Assembly (NCBI GenBank): GCA_023055355.1
Contig: JALJCS010000028.1
Location: 8,742,418 to 8,806,417 of the forward strand
Origin: Agelaius tricolor
Lineage: Eukaryota > Chordata > Aves > Passeriformes > Icteridae
Length of the DNA stretch: 64,000 bases
Direction of reading: 5' to 3'
The notes beneath the pieces were generated by a model. It did no database searches, was not told where the DNA came from, and saw only the letters and a list, made by a program, of their open reading frames with translations. The stretch's first letter is position 1; the number at the start of each line of letters is the position of its first letter. Of this stretch, positions 53,020 to 60,800 are shown one piece after another. A program made the translations under genes and the position numbers.

Positions 53020-53515
53020 TTGCTCCAGAGGTGGCTGAGTGAGTGCACATCTGGCTGCTTGCTCCAGAGGTGGCTGAGTGCACATCTGGCTGCTTGCTCC
53101 AGAGGTGGATCAGTGCACATCTGGCTGCTTGCTCCAGAGGTGGCTGAGTGCACATCTGGCTGCTTGCTCCAGAGGTGGATCAGTGCACATCTGGCTGCTT
53201 GCTCCAGAGGTGGATCAGTGCACATCTGGCTGCTTGCTCCAGAGGTGGATCAGTGCACATCTGGCTGCTTGCTCCAGAGGAGGCTGAGTGCACATCTGGC
53301 TGCTTGCTCCAGAGGTGGAGGAGTGCACATCTGGCTGCTTGCTCCAGAGGTGGATGAGTGCACATCTGGCTGCTTGCTCCAGAGGTGGATCAGTGCACAT
53401 CTGGCTGCTTGCTCCAGAGGTGGATCAGTGCACATCTGGCTGCTTGCTCCAGAGGTGGATGAGTGCACATCTGGCTGCTTGCTCCAGAGGTGGATGAGTG
53501 CACATCTGGCTGCTG
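53020..53515 (+). repeat. SAMD11: 35-bp array inside the SAMD11 3' UTR
   Basis: About 14 units containing GCACATCTGGCTGCTTGCTC and CAGAGGTGGATCAGT, with GGCTGAGT and GGATGAGT variants. The first unit has an extra GAGT. The 35-bp period rotates the frame, so protein readings of it are artefacts. Confidence 0.92.
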
Positions 53516-53843
53516 AGCACCACCAGACAGAGCCCTGGGCCCCCAGCCCTGGCTGCAGGGGAGGGGGCCAGGCTGAAGCAATGGGCAGAGTTTTTACTAC
53601 TGTGAATGAGCTGGGAACTCCTGGGGGTGACCTCCTGTGACTTGTACAGTTGTGAGCAACAATCACATGTGGTACTTTTCTGTCTCTCTCTCCTCCCTCC
53701 CCCATCCCCTTTTTATTTTTGGGTTTGTTTTTTGTTTAAACGTTGCACGTGCTGCCGTTTTTCTTACAGAATAGCTTTGGTGGTACTTTAGCTTCTTTAT
53801 ATTGTAAAAAAAGGAAAAAAAAATTCATTATCCATCACATCAC

Positions 53844-53878
53844 AATAAAAATGCTTTCCAGCAATCAATTTAAATAAA
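53844..53878 (+). terminator. SAMD11: Poly(A) signals of SAMD11
   Basis: Two exact AATAAA hexamers, at 53844-53849 and 53873-53878, follow an AT-rich 3' UTR end. Cleavage is expected 10-30 bases after one of them. The earlier AATAAA at 52342-52347, followed about 30 bases later by a genomic A-tract, is an alternative or an internal priming trap. Confidence 0.6.
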
Positions 53879-53890
53879 AAAGAAAAACCC

Positions 53891-54449
53891 TTAATTTACA
53901 GATGGTACCTGGCTTTACCCAAGCAGTCTCTGTCCTTCCTTTCCTGCCACATTCCTGCCTGGAATCCCACCCAGGCTTGGTTCCCAGCTGGCAGAAGGCA
54001 GCCAAGTTAGAGCCAGGACAAAAAGGGAATTCCTTCCTCTTTGGGAAGAACAGGTAAGTTAAAATCTTTGCCAAAGTGAAAATGTTTTCTTTATAGTTTA
54101 GGTGGTGCAGTTCTCAACTGGGCAGTGTTTCCTACATTATCAATTTTGCCTTTCCTTATTCCTTCATGGCTGCACGTCCCTAACCCAAGAAACATTAATT
54201 TAAAGTTTCCTTCTGCAGCACACTTGGGGCAGCTTGAACTGATCAAGGCTTCCAGGGAAGCTGCAAAGCTCTGGCAGAGTCTCTGCAGTCCTTAAGGCAC
54301 TCTGGGCCCCAGGGAGGGTTTGGTGATGGCCCCAGAGCTAAATCTGGGGTGGCTGCTGGGGCAGAGAGGGGGAGCCTTGGACAGAACCTGCCCTTGCTCA
54401 GCCCACTCAGCAGGAGCTGGAAGTGAACCCTGTGCTATTGAGATTAGCA
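53891..54449. other. SAMD11-NOC2L convergent intergenic region
   Basis: About 560 bases between the inferred 3' ends of the two genes. The sequence is unique and non-repetitive with moderate GC content. I see no open frame with protein character and no RNA gene. Confidence 0.55.
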
Positions 54450-54672
54450 GATTTGAATGAGTTTTTATTCCCCCTGCTGAGCAGTTTGTACTGGCCTTGA
54501 CTTGGCCTCGGGTTTTATTGGTACCAAAAGCAGAACTGGTAGAAAAAGCTGGAGAAGTCCAAGTTGAGTTGCAAAGTCCAAGTTGTGGACCTGGGGCTGG
54601 TCCCACCTGTGCTCCTGGCTCTGGCAGCAGCTCCAGGTGCTGCAGGGCTCAGGCTGGGCAGGGCTGGGGTGC
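54450..54672 (-). other. NOC2L: NOC2L 3' UTR with two poly(A) signals
   Basis: On the - strand, AATAAA lies at 54514-54519 and again at 54464-54469, 154 and 204 bases after the stop. Either can end the message, giving a 3' UTR of roughly 180-230 bases. The end position is estimated, not seen. Confidence 0.6.
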
Positions 54673-54809
54673 TCAGTCCTCATCAGAAAACTCCAGGTCC
54701 TGCACGAGGTCGTCCCCTCCCTGTGCCAGCTGCTGCAGGTCCGAGCGGGACAGGCCCCGGGGGCAGCTCCTGCTCTGCTGGGCATCCTGGGCTCCTTCCC
54801 TGCCTTCCT
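54673..54809 (-). CDS. NOC2L: NOC2L last coding exon (window N7) and stop
   Basis: Ends in [19 protein letters not shown] and then SDED, matching human [21 protein letters not shown]. The TGA stop is at 54673-54675. The acceptor is a tandem CAGCAG, so the exon may begin at 54809 or 54812; both keep frame and differ by one residue. Confidence 0.93.
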
Positions 54810-57800
54810 CTGCTGGGGAGAGGGACAGGGTCAGCAATCCTGGCTGCCAGGGCAGGCACTCATTAATGCCAGGCACTGATTAATGCCAGGCACTGATTAA
54901 TGCCAGGCACTCATTAATGCATCCCGGGCAGCCCTGCAGGGCTGGGCACAGCAGCAATGCCAGAGGGGGCACAGGAGCCCAAAGTGCCCCCCTGGGGCAG
55001 GAACAGGGGCCCAAAGTGCCCCCCCTGGGGCAGAAACAGGAGCCCAAAGTGCCCCAGGAACAGGAGCCCAAAGTGTCCCCCTGGGGCAGAAACAGGGGCC
55101 CAAAGTGCCCCACTGGGACAGGAACAGCAGCCCAAAGTGCCCCATTGGGGCAGAAACAGGAGCCCAAAGTGCCCCACTGGGGCTGGAACAGGGGCCCCAA
55201 AGTGCCCCCCACTGGTGCAGGAACAGGAGCCCCAGTGCTCCACCACTGCCCTGGTGCTGTCAGGAATTGCCCACTCACCCTCTGACTCGCTGTCCTCCTC
55301 CAGTTCTTCCTCCTCGTCCTCCTCCACTTCGTAATTTCCTTCTTCATCATCATCCTCCTCCCCAAACTCCTTGCTGCTGGCTTCTGAGCTGTCATCGGAG
55401 GCTCTGCCCTTCCCTGCAGGGGTGTCAGGGTGTGAGTGGAACATGAGCTCAGCAGTGCCAGACTCACTCCAGGGGAGATTTCTCCTCATTTCTCACTGAT
55501 ATCCCCCCAAAGCCACTTCCCTTTGCTGCAGGGGCCCAGCACCTCTTCCTGAGCCATTCCTAATTCCCAGCTTTCCCTTTCTGCCAGAAATCCAGCTGGA
55601 AAACACAGGAGAGCAGGAGCCTCCCCAGCTGCTGCTTCTTTCCTGCTCAGAGATTCCCAGACTGGATTTTCTCCCCTCTTCAGCCCTTGCAGAGAGCCCA
55701 GCCTGGGATCCTTTCCTGCCTGACAAACATTTCCCATTCCAGGGGAAGCCCACCCTGATCTGCTGGGATTCCCAGCATCCAGGACCTTTCCTGTGCCCTG
55801 GGGGACTCTGGGGGTGTGATCCTGCTGGAATTCCTGCCCAGCAGCAGCATCTCCCCTGGATCCACAGCACCAACAGGGAGCTGCAGATTCCCCTCCCTTC
55901 CTGCCTCACCCACCCAGGACATCCCAAACATCCCAAGCCCCAGAGGAACTCCCAGGTTTATCCCAAACTCTGTGCTCAACTTCCCAGGCAGGCTGCACAA
56001 TTTACTGTGGCCCTCTCGTGGTCACAGCCCAGGTGACATCAGCCCCTGCTCTCCGGGATTTCGGGGCATCAGTCAGGATAAAATGAATAATAAAATAAAA
56101 TCAATAAATCACAAGTGCAGCAAGGACAGGACCAAAGGTCCCCGTGCTGGTGGGAGCCCCTGCCATGCACAGAACCTGCTCAGGGAATGTGGACAAGGAA
56201 AAAGGAGCTGTGGACAGGGAAAAGGGGACTGTGGATAAGGAAAATGGGACTGTGGACAGGGAAAAGGGGACTGTGGATAAGGAAAATGGGACTGTAGACA
56301 GGGAAAAGGGGATTGTAGATAAGGAAAAGGGGACTGTGGACAAGGAAAATGGGACTGTGGACAGGGAAAAGGGGACTGTGGACAAGGAAACTGGAATTGT
56401 GGACAGGGAAAAGGGGACTGTGGACAAGGAGAAGGCAATCCCAGCCCCAGCCCTGTACCTTTCACAGAGAATCCACCATTCTCCTCCTCAGAGTCACTGT
56501 CCAGCTCAAAGAGATCCTTGAATTCCTTCTTATCCTCCTCCTTCCTCTCATCTGGCCTCCTGCGTTTGATTTCTGGGAAGTTCAAGTCTTCAAGCTGGAA
56601 AGAAAACAAACCCCAGAGTAAGAGCAGCCCTCATCTGTGCTTCTGGATGCCAAAGGCTGTGGTTAAAGGCAGGAACTTGGCTCTGCCCAGCCTGCCCAGA
56701 GCAGCTGGGGCTGTCTGCTGCCAGCCACAGATCTGTGAGGGCTCCCAGGGGCGAGGGAGGCACGCAGAGCTCTGCTGCTGCATTGATCCTGCCCTAATAA
56801 ACTGCTCTTGCTCATGGACCATGCAGGGCTGGCAGCCCAGCAGGGGTGAGGATGAGGATGAGGATGGGGATACCCACGGGGGAGCTCTGCAGCTGGGCTG
56901 GGCACCTCTGGAGCAGCAGATCCTGAGCCACTCCCTGGTTTTGGGGCAGATTTCAGCGTTTCAGGTGCTGAGGATGCTCAAGGGCTGCAGGCAGCCCCTG
57001 CCCTGATGGAGATCAATGGGCCAAGAGCCCCTGGAGCAGGCAGCCAATATCGATGCCATTAAAGTGCCCTCAATTGACACCACCTGAGTGCTCTTTACAC
57101 CTCTCCGGAGGGGGATTAGGGGGAGGATTTGCTCGCCAGGGCTCAGGCCAGCAGGGCAAAGATAATCAGAATGCAAATGAAATCCCAAGCGCTCTCTGAG
57201 CTCAGCTGCCCCTGCCCTGCCTGGCTGCACTCCCCTCCTGGGAGCACTGGGGCTCAGCACACATCAGGCCCTGCTTGGAAACACCCAGCACTCACCTGCT
57301 GCCCTGCCACCCCTCAGAGCACCCCAAAACCCCTCCAGCAGCCAGGAACAGCCTGAGTGGGAAAGCAGGGACACACGGGCAGGATGGGACTGGGGAGCAG
57401 GAGGTGGAGCTGTGGGTCTGCTCCTGCAGCCAATTCCAGCAATTTCCCCCAGCCTGTTCAGGGTTATGGTCCCCAGCTGGGCCATATTGATCCTGGAGCT
57501 GAGCACTGCCCAGCAGGGATGGGAACAAATCACCCTCCACCATTGCAGGGGCCTCATTTTAAATCATCATCATCATCATCATCTTCCCACTGCTCTTCCT
57601 GCCTCAGGGGGAGAGGCCTCTGCTCCTCCCTGTCTGTGCTGGGGAGCAGCTCAGGGCTGGCTTTAAAACCCAGCCCAGAGGTGCCAGGGCAGAGATTTGG
57701 GAAGCAAAATGGACAGGGGCACTGCCAAGCTGCTGCCCCATGGCTGGCACCCACCCCGGGCTGGGCAGAGGGTCCCAGAGTGGTTTGGGTGGGAAAGGAC

Positions 57801-60800
57801 CCCATGGGCAGGGACCCCTCCCTCTGCCCAGAGCCCCTGCCAGGGACCCCTCCCACTGCCCAGAGCCCCTGCCAGGGACCCCTCCCTCTGCCCAGAGCCC
57901 CTGCCAGGGCCCCCTCCCACTGCCCAGAGCCCCTGCCAGCCTGGCTGTGCTCCAGCCCCACCTGGGGTGAAAGCATTTTCCATCATTTCCATCATTTCCA
58001 TCATTTCCATCATTCCCAGGGCACAAGGGAGGCTCCTGTCCTGGCAGCAGGGGTTTGGTAGCTGGGCTCCCACATTCCCACAGGGAAAAATCCCCATTTC
58101 CAAAGGCAGCTCTGGGTGACACCAGCACAAGCTGAGCACATCAAGCAGGGCCTGGTGCTGGCTGAGCTGTGCCACCTCCCCCCTCTGAGACCCCTCAAAA
58201 TGAAATAAACCCCAACGTGCTGTGGAGTGGCCCCCAAGGACTGAGATTTGCACTGGCACAGCCCCTGTGCCCATCACACACAGGCACTAATTTGCTAATT
58301 TGGGGGCCAGCCTGTTAATCCCCGGCCAGAGGACTCCTATCTGCAGGGTCTCACCAAGCTGATTAGTCCCCATGCCATTAAAAACCATTGGGAAAAGCAA
58401 ATGGAATGGGCAGGAAGGGTCAGAGCTGTTGTCTGAGGCAAGCTGCAGCTCCCAGCCAGGCTGGCTTTCTTTCTTCCCGTTATTGCCTTTTTCCCCCAAT
58501 GGCTGCTAATGGGACATGGATTTTCCCAGCCCTAATGGGCCTCATGGTGTTCCCTCTCCTGCTGGGGCTCACAAAGCTGCATCATTAAAGCCACCAGTCC
58601 CCACCGAGCCACACAACAGCCCCACACAACAGCCCCATTCACCAGCAGAGCTGCAGGGCAGCCTGCAGGACAGCAAACCCCAAATCTGCCTCTCTGAACA
58701 GAGAAAAACCCAAATCTGCCTCTCTGAACACAGCAAACCCCAAATCTGCCTCTCTGAATATACCAAACCCCAAATCTGCCTCTCTCTGAACAGAGAAAAA
58801 CCCCAATCTGCAGAGAGCTGCTCCAGCAGCAGGGCAATGTCCCACCACAGCAGCAGGGCCAGTGTAGGGCAGGAACTTGGCCCCACTCTGGGCTGTCCCC
58901 CTGTCCCCATTCCCTGCTGTTCCCCGTCCCCATTCCCTGCTGTCCCCCTGTCCCCATTCCCTGGCTGTCCCCATTCCCTGCCTGTCCCCATTCCCTGCCT
59001 GTCCCCATTCCCTGGCTGTCCCCCTGTCCCCATTCCCTGTCCCCATTCCCTGGCTGTCCCCATTCCCTGGCTGTCCCTGTCCCCATTCCCTGGCTGTCCC
59101 TGTCCCCAGGCCGTGGCTCTGCTGTCCCCAGGGCTCACACCCAGGCTTTGCTGCTCACCCTTTCCTTGCCACTGATCTCCAGCTGGATCTCCTTCTCCCT
59201 CAGCTTCTTCCACTGCCTGTAATACCTGCTCAGGGGGGTCCCCTCCTCCTTCAGCTGCTTCTCCCACTGCTCCTGTGGAGAAAGGGACACACATTCCAAG
59301 GGTTTCCAGGCGCTTTCCAACCAGCACAGGCAGCCAAGGCACCAGGTGAGGACCCTTTCCCAAACCCCTGTTCCCAGCCCCTGGGCCCTGTGGGGGCCAG
59401 CAGGACTCAGTGGATCTGTGAATTCTGCCTCAGTTACTGAACAGCTGCTGGGTCAGGAGTGTGGCACTGGGAACTGTCCCCAGGCCAGGCAGAGCAGGGA
59501 CACAGAGGGAGCCAAAGCTGAAGTGGAAAAGTGTCTGTGCTGTGTCCCCAGGCTGTCCCCACGTCTGTCCCCGTGTCCCCATGTCTGTCCCATACTGTCC
59601 CCACATCTGTCCCATGTCCCTATGTCTGTCCCCATGTCTGTCCCCGTGTCCCCATGTCTGTCCCATGCCCCCATGTCTGTCCCATGTCCCCATGTCTGTC
59701 CCCACATCCGTCCCCGTGTCCCCATGTCTGTCCCATGCCCCCATGTCTGTCCCCATGTCTGTCCCCGTGTCCCCATGTCTGTCCCCATGTCTGTCCCTGT
59801 GTCCCCATGTCTGTCCCATGTCTGTCCCATGTCTGTCCCCATGTCCCCATGTCTGTCCCTGTGTCCCCATGTCTGTCCCATGTCTGTCCCATGTCTGTCC
59901 CCATGTCCCCATGTCTGTCCCTGTGTCCCCATGTCTGTCCCATGTCCCCATGTCTGTCCCCTGTCCCCAGGCTGTCCCCTGTCCCCATGCTCACCACAGC
60001 AGCCGTGCTGGCCACCCCAAAGGTCACTCTCTGCCTCCTGCTGCAGATGTGGGCTGAGTTCTCCTGCAGCTTCTCCAGCAGCTGCCTCATGGGCCTGCAG
60101 TAGTTGGCCACCTTGCACTCCTTCAGGAAGGATTTCAGCTGCAAGAGGAAAGGGAGGGGAAGAACACAAGCCCTGGGAGGGAGCCTGGTCCCTCTCCCTC
60201 CAGCACATCCCAGCTGCCATCACAGCACCAGCTCAGAAAAAATGGGAATTCAGAGCTTCCCTGCCTCCCCCAAAGCACAAAGAAACCACCAGCACAACAA
60301 TTCCTCTGCTGCTGAAGCCTGTCCTGCCCTCGCCCCCCTTTCTAAAATATTTATTTTTCATGGGTGCTGCATATTTATCTCCACTGAGAGGTGCATTTGT
60401 CACTGGGTTTATCTCACTTGATCCCCCAGCTGCAGCCCCAGATCCATTCCATCCCCTGCCACCTCCATTATCATTTTTCTTGCCTTGCACGAGTGTCACC
60501 AGAGATCCTGCAGCATCCTGGGCTCGGGCAGTGCAGGCTGGAGCTGGGTGCTCCAAACACAGCCCCTGCTCCATCCCTGCTCCCCTCACAGTCCCACCCC
60601 TGGCTGCCACTGAAATCAATGAGACCTGATGAGATCTCAGCCCTGGGTGGAGAGGCAGGGACACAGCCAGGGGAGTAAAAGAGGGTAAAGGACAGAGAGG
60701 GGAAACTCAGGGTCTGTGTGTGCTTTTCCCTGCTCTGGCAATTGGAACAATGGGATCCCAGCAGAGTGAGAGCACCCAGAACACCAACGTGTGCCTGTGG

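Larger units (their letters stand above)
52238..53890 (+). other. SAMD11: SAMD11 3' untranslated region
   Basis: No coding sequence follows the stop. It holds T-rich and A-rich tracts at 52290-52400 with an early AATAAA at 52342, a 35-bp tandem array (53020-53515), and a T/A-rich end with AATAAA at 53844 and 53873. The pair near 53850-53880 is the likeliest main poly(A) site, giving a 3' UTR of about 1.6 kb. An upstream site near 52370 could give a short form without the array. Confidence 0.7.
56595..59158 (-). other. NOC2L intron N4-N5 (2.6 kb)
   Basis: Holds possible regulatory blocks (57020-57190, 58270-58400), a (CAT)n run (57562-57582), a repeat of CCCAGAGCCCCTGCCAGGGA (57805-57945), a TTTCCATCA run (57975-58018), a 29-30-bp AACCCCAAATCTGCCTCTCT repeat (58670-58805) and a CCCCATTCCCTGGCTGTC array (58885-59105). 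Confidence 0.85.

Noticed and set aside
52825..53640. 271-residue frame after the SAMD11 stop
   Set aside because: It is the 35-bp array of the 3' UTR; three units return to the same frame and no unit contains a stop. No evidence of translation.
58569..59363. Antisense-looking frame joining N4 exon sequence with Gly-Asp-Arg repeats
   Set aside because: Only 59159-59272 is exon. The remainder is the CCCCATTCCCTGG array read through past the GTGAGC donor.
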